Assembly: GCF_014649535.1 (NCBI RefSeq)
Contig: NZ_BMTF01000032.1
Span: 15,829-70,466 of the forward strand
Reading direction: 5' to 3'
Source of the DNA: Streptomyces gelaticus
GTDB taxonomy: Bacteria > Actinomycetota > Actinomycetes > Streptomycetales > Streptomycetaceae
Length of the DNA stretch: 54,638 nucleotides
Both the position numbers and the translations under genes were made by a program. Shown piece by piece: positions 18,167-26,343 of the stretch. Numbering within the stretch: position 1 is the stretch's first letter; every line of letters starts with the position of its first letter. The notes under the pieces were generated by a model. It had not been told where the DNA came from and ran no database searches. It worked only from the letters and a program-made list of their open reading frames with translations.

Positions 18167-18927
18167 CCTCCGTACGCCATCCCTATCTGGACCATCCCGC
18201 GACGATCCCCTTCGCCCACCGAGGCGGTGCGGCGGACGGGATCGAGAACACCACGGCCGCGTTCCGCCGGGCCGCCGACGCCGGGTACCGGTATTTCGAG
18301 ACCGATGTGCACACCACCTCGGACGGCCGCCTGGTCGCCTTCCACGACGCCACCCTGGACCGGGTGACGGACGCCCGCGGCCGGATAGCCGAGCTGCCGT
18401 GGAGCGAGGTGCGGCGCGCCAGGGTGGCGGGCCGGGAGCCGCTGCCGCTGTTCGAGGAGCTGCTGGAGACCTTCCCCGAGGCCCGCTGGAACGTCGACAT
18501 CAAGGCCGCGTCCGCACTGGTCCCGCTGGTCGGGCTGATCCGCCGCACGGACGCCTGGGACCGGGTGTGCGTCGGCTCGTTCTCGGAGGCCCGGGTCGCC
18601 AGGGCGCACCGGCTGGCAGGCCCCCGGCTCGCCACTTCGTACGGCGTGCGCGGCGTGCTCGGCCTGCGGCTGCGCTCGTACGGGATTCCGGCCGCACTGC
18701 GGGCGGGCGCGGTGTGCGCGCAGGTGCCGGAGAGCCAGAACGGCGTCCGGGTGGTCGACCGGCGCTTCGTGCGCGAGGCGCACGCGCGCGGGCTCCAGGT
18801 GCACGTCTGGACCGTGAACGAGCCCGAGCGGATGGCAGCGCTCCTCGATCTCGGCGTGGATGGCATCATGACCGATCACATCGAGACGCTGCGCACGGTG
18901 CTGAGCGAGCGGGGGGCCTGGGCCTGA
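18163..18927 (+). CDS. Glycerophosphodiester phosphodiesterase
   Basis: The product is 254 aa, close to the usual single-domain GDPD size. The family's metal/catalytic motifs are visible: AHRGGAADGIENT (His about 19), then ETDVHTTSDG and AFHDATLDR, and a C-terminal VHVWTVNEPERM. It hydrolyses glycerophosphodiesters to glycerol-3-phosphate and an alcohol, so it serves phospholipid turnover. No signal peptide is seen, so it is probably cytoplasmic. The GTG start overlaps the stop of the YczE-like gene by 4 bases, implying translational coupling. The protein is well conserved, so the functional call is firm, but its exact substrate is not known. Confidence 0.92.
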   Translation: MTSVRHPYLDHPATIPFAHRGGAADGIENTTAAFRRAADAGYRYFETDVHTTSDGRLVAFHDATLDRVTDARGRIAELPWSEVRRARVAGREPLPLFEELLETFPEARWNVDIKAASALVPLVGLIRRTDAWDRVCVGSFSEARVARAHRLAGPRLATSYGVRGVLGLRLRSYGIPAALRAGAVCAQVPESQNGVRVVDRRFVREAHARGLQVHVWTVNEPERMAALLDLGVDGIMTDHIETLRTVLSERGAWA

Positions 18928-18973
18928 CGCCGGCCGTGCCAGGTCTTCACGGGGAGAGACGAGGGGGTGCGGG

Positions 18974-20347
18974 TTGAGCGCCGAAACCGCGGAAACCGCT
19001 GAGCCGACGGAACCGACTGCGGATTCCGCCGCTGCCGCGAGCCGCAGAAGCGAACAACGCGGCTGGTATTTCTACGACTTCGCCTGCTCCGTCTACTCGA
19101 CGAGCGTCCTGACGGTGTTCATCGGCCCCTATCTCACCTCCATAGCCAAGGCGGCCGCCGACGCCGACGGCTTCGTTCACCCGCTCGGCATTCCGGTCCG
19201 CGCCGGGTCGCTGTTCGCCTACGCGGTCTCCGTGTCCGTGGTGGTCGCCGTGATCCTGATGCCGATCGTGGGCGCCGCCGCGGACCGTACGGGGCGCAAG
19301 AAGCCGCTCCTCGCGGCCGCCGCATACGCGGGTGCCGCCGCGACCACCGGCATGTTCTTCCTGGACGGTCACCGCTATCTGCTGGGCGCGTTCCTGTTGA
19401 TCGTGGCGAACGCCGCGATCTCGGTCTCGATGGTGCTCTACAACGCGTATCTGCCGCAGATCGCCGAGCCGGAGGAGCGCGACGCGGTCTCCTCCCGCGG
19501 GTGGGCCTTCGGCTATACCTCGGGCGCGCTCGTCCTGGTCCTGAACCTGGTCCTGTACACGGGCCACGACTCCTTCGGCCTCTCCCAGTCCGATGCGGTA
19601 CGGATCTGTCTGGCGTCGGCCGGCCTGTGGTGGGGTGCCTTCACACTGGTGCCGCTGCGCCGGCTGCGCGACCGGCGCGTGACGGCGAGCGGCGAGGGGG
19701 CGGTCGGTTCGGGCTGGCGGCAGCTGATGGCCACCCTGCGCGACATGCGCCGCCACCCGCTGACGCTCTCCTTCCTGCTGGCGTACCTCGTCTACAACGA
19801 CGGTGTGCAGACGGTGATCTCCCAGGCCTCGGTCTACGGCTCCGAGGAACTGGGCCTCGACCAGACGACCCTGATCACGGCGGTGCTGCTGGTCCAGGTG
19901 CTCGCGGTGGCCGGGGCGCTGGGAATGGGCCGGCTGGCACGGTCGTACGGCGCGAAGCGCACGATCCTCGGCTCGCTCGTCGTCTGGACGCTGATTCTCG
20001 TCGCCGGCTATTTCCTCCCCGCCGGAGCGCCGGTCTTCTTCTATGTACTGGCATCGGCCATCGGCCTGGTGCTCGGCGGCAGTCAGGCTCTGTCGCGCTC
20101 GCTCTTCTCCCATCTGGTACCGCGCGGCAAGGAGGCCGAGTACTTCTCCGCGTACGAGATGAGCGACCGCGGGCTGAGCTGGCTGGGGCCACTGGTGTTC
20201 GGTCTCGCATATCAGCTGACCGGCAGCTACCGGGATGCGATCATCTCGTTGGTGATCTTCTTCGTGGTCGGTTCGGTGCTGCTCGCGAGGGTGCCGATCA
20301 GGCGGGCCGTGGCAGCCGCGGGCAATCCCGTGCCGGAACGGATTTAG
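18974..20347 (+). CDS. MFS transporter, UMF1 (Atg22-like) family
   Basis: This 457-aa polytopic protein has about 12 hydrophobic segments. A polar, Thr/Glu/Ala-rich N-terminus is followed by the UMF1-type opening RGWYFYDFACSVYSTSVL. The loop ADRTGRKKPLL between helices 2 and 3 is the standard MFS signature. Relatives include Atg22, a vacuolar amino-acid exporter, but the bacterial substrate is unknown. The start is a TTG at 18974 with a GA/GGGGG-rich region upstream. It follows the GDPD gene by 46 bp on the same strand, so it may share its transcript. Confidence 0.85.
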   Translation: MSAETAETAEPTEPTADSAAAASRRSEQRGWYFYDFACSVYSTSVLTVFIGPYLTSIAKAAADADGFVHPLGIPVRAGSLFAYAVSVSVVVAVILMPIVGAAADRTGRKKPLLAAAAYAGAAATTGMFFLDGHRYLLGAFLLIVANAAISVSMVLYNAYLPQIAEPEERDAVSSRGWAFGYTSGALVLVLNLVLYTGHDSFGLSQSDAVRICLASAGLWWGAFTLVPLRRLRDRRVTASGEGAVGSGWRQLMATLRDMRRHPLTLSFLLAYLVYNDGVQTVISQASVYGSEELGLDQTTLITAVLLVQVLAVAGALGMGRLARSYGAKRTILGSLVVWTLILVAGYFLPAGAPVFFYVLASAIGLVLGGSQALSRSLFSHLVPRGKEAEYFSAYEMSDRGLSWLGPLVFGLAYQLTGSYRDAIISLVIFFVVGSVLLARVPIRRAVAAAGNPVPERI

Positions 20348-20535
20348 ACGTCGAAGTGAAAGGCCGGTAGTGTACGCCTTTGGCCTGCCCGGAGGACCGT
20401 TACTGCGAGCGGAAGCAGCCAAACCGTTGGGTGACAACTTCCGCCATAGGTGACAATCCGGGCATCGCTGGGTACTTGGAACCCTGGGAAACCTGAAAAA
20501 GCAGCGGCACGACGGGCGACGCATGACCGGCAACG

Positions 20536-20561
20536 GGAATCTTTACCGCCGACCGGACGTT
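20536..20561 (+). promoter_or_regulatory. SigR-type promoter of rbpA
   Basis: GGAAT (20536-20540) and GTT (20559-20561) are separated by exactly 18 bases, the consensus for the thiol-stress sigma factor SigR in Streptomyces. rbpA is a known SigR target. The leader would be about 55 bases. Repeated TGACAA words further upstream (20430-20460) may belong to a second, vegetative promoter. Confidence 0.85.
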
Positions 20562-20622
20562 GACCGGATGACGACGACAGCGACACCTGTCCTGTGGGCG
20601 ACAAGCCCGGGAGGCACGATTC

Positions 20623-20997
20623 ATGAGTGAGCGAGCTCTCCGCGGCACGCGACTCGTGGTTACCAGCTACGAGACGGACCGCGGCATCGATCTGGCCCCG
20701 CGCCAGGCGGTGGAGTACGCATGCCAGAACGGACATCGTTTTGAGATGCCGTTCTCGGTAGAGGCGGAAATTCCGCCGGAGTGGGAGTGCAAGGCGTGCG
20801 GCGCCATGGCACTTCTGGTGGACGGGGATGGCCCCGAGGAGAAGAAGGGCAAGCCTGCGCGTACGCACTGGGACATGCTCATGGAGCGGCGCACACGCGA
20901 GGAGCTGGAGGAAGTGCTCGCCGAGAGGCTGGCGGTCCTGCGCTCCGGAGCCATGAACATCGCCGTGCACCCGCGGGACAGCAGGAAGTCTGCCTGA
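20623..20997 (+). CDS. rbpA: RbpA, RNA polymerase-binding protein
   Basis: The product is 124 aa, the normal RbpA length. RbpA binds RNA polymerase and the principal sigma factor (HrdB) and stabilises the open promoter complex. It also affects basal rifampicin tolerance. The core has conserved Cys/His residues at YACQNGH and ECKACGAM (a zinc-ribbon-like RbpA core domain). The basic linker EKKGKPARTHWDMLMERR and the helical sigma-interaction domain (TREELEEVLAERLAVL) follow. The ATG at 20623 has GGGAGG about 9 bases upstream. It is a single gene with its own SigR promoter and a strong terminator downstream. Confidence 0.97.
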   Translation: MSERALRGTRLVVTSYETDRGIDLAPRQAVEYACQNGHRFEMPFSVEAEIPPEWECKACGAMALLVDGDGPEEKKGKPARTHWDMLMERRTREELEEVLAERLAVLRSGAMNIAVHPRDSRKSA

Positions 20998-21020
20998 CTG
21001 ACCGCGTAACACCGCAGTAC

Positions 21021-21073
21021 GACAGAGCCGCGGGCCGTGACACCGAATGCGTGTCACGGCCCGCGGCTCTGTC
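21021..21073. terminator. Long bidirectional terminator between rbpA and fxsA
   Basis: The 23-bp arms are perfectly complementary (21021-21043 and 21051-21073) with a 7-base loop. Two or three more pairs extend the stem at its base. It lies between convergent genes and should end both transcripts. Confidence 0.88.
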
Positions 21074-21114
21074 GTGGCGTGTTCCGTCGCAGCGTGGTGG
21101 TGACTTCCCCCCGC

Positions 21115-21702
21115 TCAGGGGGTCAGCGGCGGCCGGGGGGCCTCGTCGGGGCGTGCGCCCGGCTGTGCGCCTTCCTGGCGGATGACCTCGCCCTGCACGA
21201 TCTTTCCGTCCGGCCGGTGAATGCGGGCCTGCTGGAAGGCGTCGGAGAAGCTGCCGGGGCTCGCGGTACGCATCCGGCGCTCCAGCGACCGCTCCGCGTA
21301 CCGGCCGAGCCACTGGCGGACCGGCGGCACCAGCAGCAGGAGCCCCGCCGCGTCCGAGACGATGCCCGGAATCATCAGCAGCAGCCCGGCGAGCATCAGG
21401 AAGCCGTTGCCCCTGCCGCCCGAGCCGGTGGCCGGCTGGGCGTCGGCCCCGGGCTGTCCCGGCATCTGCTGGAGCGTCTCGGTGAGGTTGCGGAAGGCCC
21501 TGCGGCCGGCCCGCTTCATCACGGCGGCCCCGAGCACGATGCCGCCCACCAGGAGCAGCAGCACGGTGAAACCGCCCGCCGCGTCGGCCACGACGGTGAG
21601 CAGCCAGATCTCCAGCACCGCCCAGGCGGCGACGGCGAGGGGGGCGAGGGTACGGGCGCGGGAGCGCCTGGGGGCGGTCGGGGGCGGTGTGCCGGTCGTC
21701 AT
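21115..21702 (-). CDS. fxsA: FxsA-family membrane protein
   Basis: The product is 195 aa with four hydrophobic segments in the first 130 residues. They include the FxsA hallmark GLLLMIPGIVSDAAGLLLLV. A polar, Pro-rich C-terminus reaches the stop. E. coli FxsA was named for suppressing phage T7 exclusion by the F plasmid; its normal role is unknown. The start ATG at 21702 has GGGGA upstream. It follows ppm1 by 85 bp on the same strand, as in other streptomycetes. Confidence 0.87.
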   Translation of the reverse strand: MTTGTPPPTAPRRSRARTLAPLAVAAWAVLEIWLLTVVADAAGGFTVLLLLVGGIVLGAAVMKRAGRRAFRNLTETLQQMPGQPGADAQPATGSGGRGNGFLMLAGLLLMIPGIVSDAAGLLLLVPPVRQWLGRYAERSLERRMRTASPGSFSDAFQQARIHRPDGKIVQGEVIRQEGAQPGARPDEAPRPPLTP

Positions 21703-21787
21703 GGTCCCCAGTGTGCCCGTACGGCCGTCCGAACGGCACAAGGGGGTGATCACGGGCGGCGGACCGGTGCCCGCCGCCGGCGGCGGA

Positions 21788-22555
21788 TCAGAGCGCCTTG
21801 CGGCCCAGGACCCGGTTCGTACGGGAGGTGACGCCCCAGGACGTGACCCGCCAGAGCGCCTCGACCAGGATGTCACGGCTCATCTTCGAGTCGCCGATCT
21901 CCCGGTCGACGAAGGTGATGGGGACCTCGACGACGTGGTAGCCGGCCTCGACGGCCCGGCGGGCCAGGTCGACCTGGAAGCAGTAGCCCTGCGAGGCGAC
22001 CTGGTCGAGGCCGATGCCGTCCAGGGTCTCGGCACGGAAGGCCCGGTAGCCGCCGGTGACGTCCCTGGTCCGCAGCCCGAGGAGGAGCCGGGAGTACGTG
22101 CTGCCGCCGCGGGAGATCATTTCGCGGGACTTCGGCCAGTTGACCACGCGCCCGCCCGGCACCCAGCGGGAGCCGAGCACCAGGTCGGCACCCTTGAGCG
22201 CGGTCAGCAGCCTGGGCAGTTCCTCGGGCTGGTGGGATCCGTCGGCGTCCATCTCCACGAGCACGCCGTAGCCGCGCTCGGTGCCCCAGCGGAAACCCGC
22301 GAGATAGGCCGCGCCCAGCCCTTCCTTGCCCTTGCGGTGCAGCACCTGGACCCGGCTGTCCCCGGCGGCGATCTCGTCGGCGATCTTGCCGGTGCCGTCC
22401 GGGCTGTTGTCGTCGGCGACCAGGATGTCGGCGTCCGGCACCGCGGCGCGCACCCGGCTGACGATCGGCGTGATGTTCTCGGCCTCGTTGTAGGTCGGAA
22501 TGATCACCAGGATTCTGCCGAGCGGGCCGTACCGCCGCTGACCGCCGTCGTTCAC
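21788..22555 (-). CDS. ppm1: Polyprenol-phosphate mannosyltransferase Ppm1
   Basis: This 255-aa GT2 glycosyltransferase moves mannose from GDP-mannose to polyprenol phosphate on the cytoplasmic side of the membrane. That product is the donor for protein O-mannosylation in Streptomyces. N-terminal motifs are PTYNEAENI, DDNSPDGT and the metal-binding MDADGSHQPEE. The C-terminal SYGY-like region reads ASQGYCFQVDLARRAVEAGY. No membrane domain is fused, so it is the soluble dolichol-phosphate-mannose synthase type. GTG start at 22555 with AAGGGG 7 bases upstream. It is the first of two genes with fxsA. Confidence 0.93.
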   Translation of the reverse strand: MNDGGQRRYGPLGRILVIIPTYNEAENITPIVSRVRAAVPDADILVADDNSPDGTGKIADEIAAGDSRVQVLHRKGKEGLGAAYLAGFRWGTERGYGVLVEMDADGSHQPEELPRLLTALKGADLVLGSRWVPGGRVVNWPKSREMISRGGSTYSRLLLGLRTRDVTGGYRAFRAETLDGIGLDQVASQGYCFQVDLARRAVEAGYHVVEVPITFVDREIGDSKMSRDILVEALWRVTSWGVTSRTNRVLGRKAL

Positions 22556-23107
22556 TTACTGCCCCTTAAGTCCGTACGCAGGTGCACACCATATCCAGCG
22601 GGCAGGGGCCTCTCGCCCGACATGGTCGGACGGGGCCGGCCGACGCCCGGGACAGAAGGAGGGAAGTACGGACAGAAGCCCGGGTGCGCACGCGGACGGG
22701 AACTGCGGATGGGGGCCCAGCGCCCTTCGGGCCGACCTGGGACCCGCTGGCTGCGGGTCGACCTAGAGCCGTTGTCTACTGAACGTCCGGGCCCCACCCG
22801 GGTCGCACCGCCGCCCGGATGAAACCTTCCCTCGCCCCCGAGGCGCGGACGCTGAACCTGGCTGTCAGTGATGGTGTGCCGGTGCGGCACACCATCCCAT
22901 GACCCAGCGGCGTTCGACGACTGCGTGGAGGTTCAACCGGTCGGACGTCCTGTGGTGGACTCGGCCGAACCTACCGGCCGGTGGGCGCGTTCTGTCAATA
23001 GCCGTCTGACCTGCAATATTTACGAAACTTGCCTGGTCAGTAGCGAAGATCCGCAGGTCGCGGCGGAGCGGGGACCACTCTCGGTGACGATGCGAAATGT
23101 TCGCACG
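22556..23107. other. Intergenic region between the amidohydrolase and ppm1
   Basis: These 552 bases show no convincing gene. They contain an 11-bp inverted repeat with a 5-base loop at 22870-22896 (GATGGTGTGCC and its complement), possibly the end of the amidohydrolase transcript or an operator. An AT-richer patch lies around 23000-23040. The ppm1 promoter must lie near 22560-22650 but is not obvious. Confidence 0.5.
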
Positions 23108-24754
23108 TCACTCGTTCGGCCGTGCATAGACAGTATGTCCGAAGACCACGGTCCGCAGGCAGACCGGCAGCTCGGCGCCAGGGGTGAGATCGGGCAGGCC
23201 GGGCGTTCCCGACCGGGGGTCGGTCGACCAGCGGGCGACCCGGTCGTCCGGCGCCTGGACCACCAGGTCGGCGGTGCGCCAGACCGCGTAGTCCGCCGGG
23301 GCGCCGGGCACCAGGATGCCCGCGTCGTCGCGGCCGACGGCGCGCCAGCCGCCCCGGGTGTGGGCGGTGAAGCCCGCCCGTACGGAGACCCGGTGCTCGG
23401 GCGTGCGGTGGAAGGCAGCGGCCCGTACGGTGCCCCACGGGTCGAGCGGGGTCACCGGGCTGTCGGAGCCGAAGGCCAGGGGCACACCGGCCCGCAGGAG
23501 CGCCGCGTACGGGTTGAGGGTCCTGGCCCGCTCGACGCCGAGCCGCTGCGCGTACATGCCCTCCTCGCCGCCCCAGGCCGCGTCGAAGGCGGGCTGGACG
23601 GAGGCGGTCAGCCCGAGCTCCGCGAACGCGGCGACGGTCTCGGGGGTGAGCATCTCGGCGTGCTCGACCCGGTGCCGGGCGCCCCGGATCCGGGGCAGGC
23701 CGAGCGTCTCGGCGGCGGCCCGGACCCCCTCGACCACGGCGGAGACCGCGGCGTCCCCGATGGCGTGGAAGCCGGCCTGCAGCCCCGCCTCGGTGCACGC
23801 GGTGACATGGGCGGCGATCTGCGCCGCGTCCAGGTGGGCGGTGCCCGTGCGTCCGGCCGGGCCGTCGGCGTACGGCTCGTGCAGGCAGGCGGTGTGCGAA
23901 CCGAGCGAGCCGTCCACGAAGAGGTCCCCGGCCGCTCCGACGGCGCCGAGTTCCCCGATCCGGCGGGCGTCCTTCTCGTCGGCGACCTGCTCGGCCCAGT
24001 AGCCGAAGACCCGCGGTCCGCTCTCCGCGGCAGCCAGCTTCAGCAGTGCGGCGAAGTCCTCCTCGTCGGAGATGTCGGGGCCGCCGCACTCGTGGACGGT
24101 GCCGATGCCGAGCGACGCGGCGTGCCGCAGGGCGGCGCGCTGGGCGTCGGCACGCTGCTGTGGCGACACGGCGCCGTGGGCCGCGGAGCGGACCGCGTGG
24201 TGGGCGGCGCCGGTCAGCGGGGCGTCGGGGTGGAAGCCGGTCAGTCCGGTGACGCCGGGGACCAGGTCGAGCAGGGCGGTGGTGACGACCGCGGAGTGCA
24301 CATCGACCCGGGGCAGGTAGACCGGGCGTCCGCCGGCCGCCGCGTCGAGCTCGCCGCGCGACGGGTGGCGCTGCTCCGGCCAGCGCGTGGCGTCCCAGCC
24401 GTGGCCGAGGACGACCCGGTCCCCGGGGTGGGCGGCCACGTACGCGCGCAGCAGGCCGAGCGCCTCGTCGAGGGTCCTGGCGCCGGACAGGTCGAGGCCG
24501 GTGAGGGCCAGGCCGGTCGACGTGGTGTGCACATGGGCGTCGGTGAACGCCGGGGTGACCAGCGCACCGTCGAGGTCGATCACTTCGTCGACGCCGCTCG
24601 CGAAGGAGTCGGCGGCCCCTTCCGAGCCCACCCAGGCGACATGGCCGCGTTCGACCACCATGGCGGTGGCGAAGGGGTCGGCGGGGCTGTGGACATCTCC
24701 ACCGCGCAGCAGCACGGTGTGGTGTTCGCTCTGGGGGGCGGTGCTCTCGGTCAT
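23108..24754 (-). CDS. Amidohydrolase, YtcJ-like (Amidohydro_3) family
   Basis: The product is 548 aa. The fold begins with a beta-sandwich strand pattern (VLLRGGDVHSP) and then the metal-binding DAHVHTTSTG near residue 68. Other family landmarks are GTVHECGGPD, LFVDGSLGSHTA, AGFHAIGDAAV and FGSDSPVTPLDPW (the last Asp is catalytic). These enzymes hydrolyse C-N bonds in small molecules; the substrate cannot be read from sequence. No signal peptide is seen. The ATG at 24754 was chosen because the upstream frame does not look coding. An Lrp-type regulator gene lies 46 bp upstream on the same strand, so it may be regulated by or co-expressed with it. Confidence 0.87.
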   Translation of the reverse strand: MTESTAPQSEHHTVLLRGGDVHSPADPFATAMVVERGHVAWVGSEGAADSFASGVDEVIDLDGALVTPAFTDAHVHTTSTGLALTGLDLSGARTLDEALGLLRAYVAAHPGDRVVLGHGWDATRWPEQRHPSRGELDAAAGGRPVYLPRVDVHSAVVTTALLDLVPGVTGLTGFHPDAPLTGAAHHAVRSAAHGAVSPQQRADAQRAALRHAASLGIGTVHECGGPDISDEEDFAALLKLAAAESGPRVFGYWAEQVADEKDARRIGELGAVGAAGDLFVDGSLGSHTACLHEPYADGPAGRTGTAHLDAAQIAAHVTACTEAGLQAGFHAIGDAAVSAVVEGVRAAAETLGLPRIRGARHRVEHAEMLTPETVAAFAELGLTASVQPAFDAAWGGEEGMYAQRLGVERARTLNPYAALLRAGVPLAFGSDSPVTPLDPWGTVRAAAFHRTPEHRVSVRAGFTAHTRGGWRAVGRDDAGILVPGAPADYAVWRTADLVVQAPDDRVARWSTDPRSGTPGLPDLTPGAELPVCLRTVVFGHTVYARPNE

Positions 24755-24800
24755 GGGACCAGTCTCGCGCCTGCCGGGACCCGCGCGGCCCCCGCCCCCC

Positions 24801-25241
24801 TCAGACCCGCGGCGGCCGCGCCTCGTACGGCGTGGACAGCACGACCGTGGTCCGGGTGGAGACCCCGGCGAGCGAGCGGATCCGGGTGAGCAGGTGTTCC
24901 AGCTCCAGCGGCGTGGCGACGCGGGCCTTGAGGATGTAGTTCTCGTCACCCGCGACGCTGTGGCACGCTTCCAGTTCGGGGACGTCGGCGAGCCGCTCGG
25001 CGATGTCGTCCGGCGCGCTCGGGTCGAAGGGTTTCACCGAGATGAACGCGGTGAGCGGCAGGCCGACGGCCTCGGGGTCGACGACCGCGGCGTAGCCCCG
25101 GATCACCCCGCGCTGCTCCAGCCTGCGGACACGCTGATGAACGGCCGATGTGGACAGGCCCGTGGCCTTGCCCAGGTCGGTGTAGCTCATCCGCCCGTCC
25201 TTGACGAGCAAATCCACGATCTGTCGGTCCAGCTCCTCCAT
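24801..25241 (-). CDS. Lrp/AsnC-family transcriptional regulator
   Basis: The product is 146 aa, typical for Lrp/AsnC. Residues 1-60 form the helix-turn-helix (MEELDRQIVDLLVKDGRMSY and LSTSAVHQRVRRLEQRG). The C-terminal RAM ligand-binding domain is visible at VPELEACHSVAGDENYILKA. Such proteins sense amino acids or related metabolites. The ATG at 25241 gives the canonical N-terminus. The ribosome site is weak, and a slightly earlier start is possible. The gene lies upstream of an amidohydrolase on the same strand and divergent from a small gene at 25446; either may be its target. Confidence 0.92.
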   Translation of the reverse strand: MEELDRQIVDLLVKDGRMSYTDLGKATGLSTSAVHQRVRRLEQRGVIRGYAAVVDPEAVGLPLTAFISVKPFDPSAPDDIAERLADVPELEACHSVAGDENYILKARVATPLELEHLLTRIRSLAGVSTRTTVVLSTPYEARPPRV

Positions 25242-25445
25242 ACGGATCAACCTATTGCCCCGGGTCCCTCCAGGCACAGCGGCAGGGGCTCCGGAAGGCG
25301 CACCTGCGGCGGTCATGTGACGAATGCCACAGGTTTACGGATGGGTAGCCGTCCACCTCGCGGTTACGGCCGATGCGCGACGGGAAGTGCTTGCTGTGGT
25401 CGAGGCCCTGTCGCCTGGTCGGCCCACCTGAGGGGGGAATTTCCC

Positions 25446-25844
25446 ATGCAGAGCCTGAAGCTCACCGGACGTACCGAACCGGATCCCGTCGATCCCGTCG
25501 AGGACACCGCTCCCGACGCGTACGACACCTTCGAGATGTACCGGGTGATCTGCCCGGACTGCGCGCAGCCGATCGCACTGCTGGCGGGCGAGGAGGTACT
25601 GCCGGAGCACGCGCTGTGCCCGACGCCGTGGAACCCGTTCGTGCTGACCGTCTGCGCGGGTACGGGCCGTGCGGCGTCGCAGTCGCGGCCCGCCGACGAT
25701 TCGCTCGATGTCCAGGAGCAGGAAACGGGCCTGCTGTTGACGCTCCCTCAGGGGCTCGACTGGAGAATGCAGCCGTTCTCGCACGCCGGCGGCCCCGGCT
25801 CCCGTCCGCTGCGCATGCCGCGGATGCAGCGCGACGCCGCCTGA
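25446..25844 (+). CDS. Conserved hypothetical protein with Cys-pair motif
   Basis: The product is 132 aa and acidic at the N-terminus. A CPDC pair lies near residue 36 and a further Cys follows at HALCPTPW, suggesting metal binding or a structural motif. The C-terminal third is basic and Pro/Arg-rich. I do not recognise a family with known function; similar genes occur in streptomycetes next to the Lrp gene. The ATG at 25446 has a GAGGGGGG ribosome site. A hairpin terminator follows at 25872-25893. Confidence 0.75.
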   Translation: MQSLKLTGRTEPDPVDPVEDTAPDAYDTFEMYRVICPDCAQPIALLAGEEVLPEHALCPTPWNPFVLTVCAGTGRAASQSRPADDSLDVQEQETGLLLTLPQGLDWRMQPFSHAGGPGSRPLRMPRMQRDAA

Positions 25845-25871
25845 CAGCCGCTCCCGCGTCCGCGCGGGACC

Positions 25872-25893
25872 GGCCCGGACACACGTCCGGGCC
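25872..25893 (+). terminator. Stem-loop terminator
   Basis: A 9-bp perfect stem (GGCCCGGAC and its complement) with a 4-base loop begins 28 bases after the stop of the 132-aa gene. Confidence 0.65.
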
Positions 25894-26031
25894 CGCCCGG
25901 CACATCCGCGCCCGCACCACGACGGCCCGACCGGCGTGGTGCCCGCGACGAGGACCGCCCGGGGACGGGGCGAACGGGCTCTCGATTCGGCCTGACAGTG
26001 ACCAGGGCCCGCCCCGCGCCGTTGGCCAGGC

Positions 26032-26343
26032 ATGACCCCGCTGCACTCAACGGCTGGTACCGGCCGTCGCCGCCTCGCCGCTCCCCTCGTCGAAGAATCG
26101 GTTCCGCAGCCCGGCTCGCAGCCAGTGCCCCGACCCGTACCTCCCCCGTCCGTACCGCGGCCGGTGCCGCACTCCACCGATCCGCCCATCTACCGGGCCC
26201 TGCTGCGCCGTTGGGAGAGCGCCGACCGGACCCTGCCGGGCCGCCATGATCAGGAGTGGAACCGGATCATGGCGACGCCCGTGTGGTCGGGCCGGCCGAT
26301 GTGGGTCAGCGCGTCTCGGGACCCGCGAGGTGGCGCGCGATGA
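26032..26343 (+). CDS. Small conserved hypothetical protein
   Basis: The product is 103 aa. The N-terminal half is a low-complexity Pro/Val/Arg stretch. The C-terminal part (PPIYRALLRRWESADRTLPG and the following WNRIMATPVW) looks like a real short domain with conserved Trp, and resembles short streptomycete proteins of unknown function. Its 3' end overlaps the 3' end of the convergent acyl-CoA dehydrogenase gene by 38 bases. ATG at 26032; a start at a later codon is possible because the first 50 residues are low complexity. Not certain to be translated. Confidence 0.5.
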   Translation: MTPLHSTAGTGRRRLAAPLVEESVPQPGSQPVPRPVPPPSVPRPVPHSTDPPIYRALLRRWESADRTLPGRHDQEWNRIMATPVWSGRPMWVSASRDPRGGAR

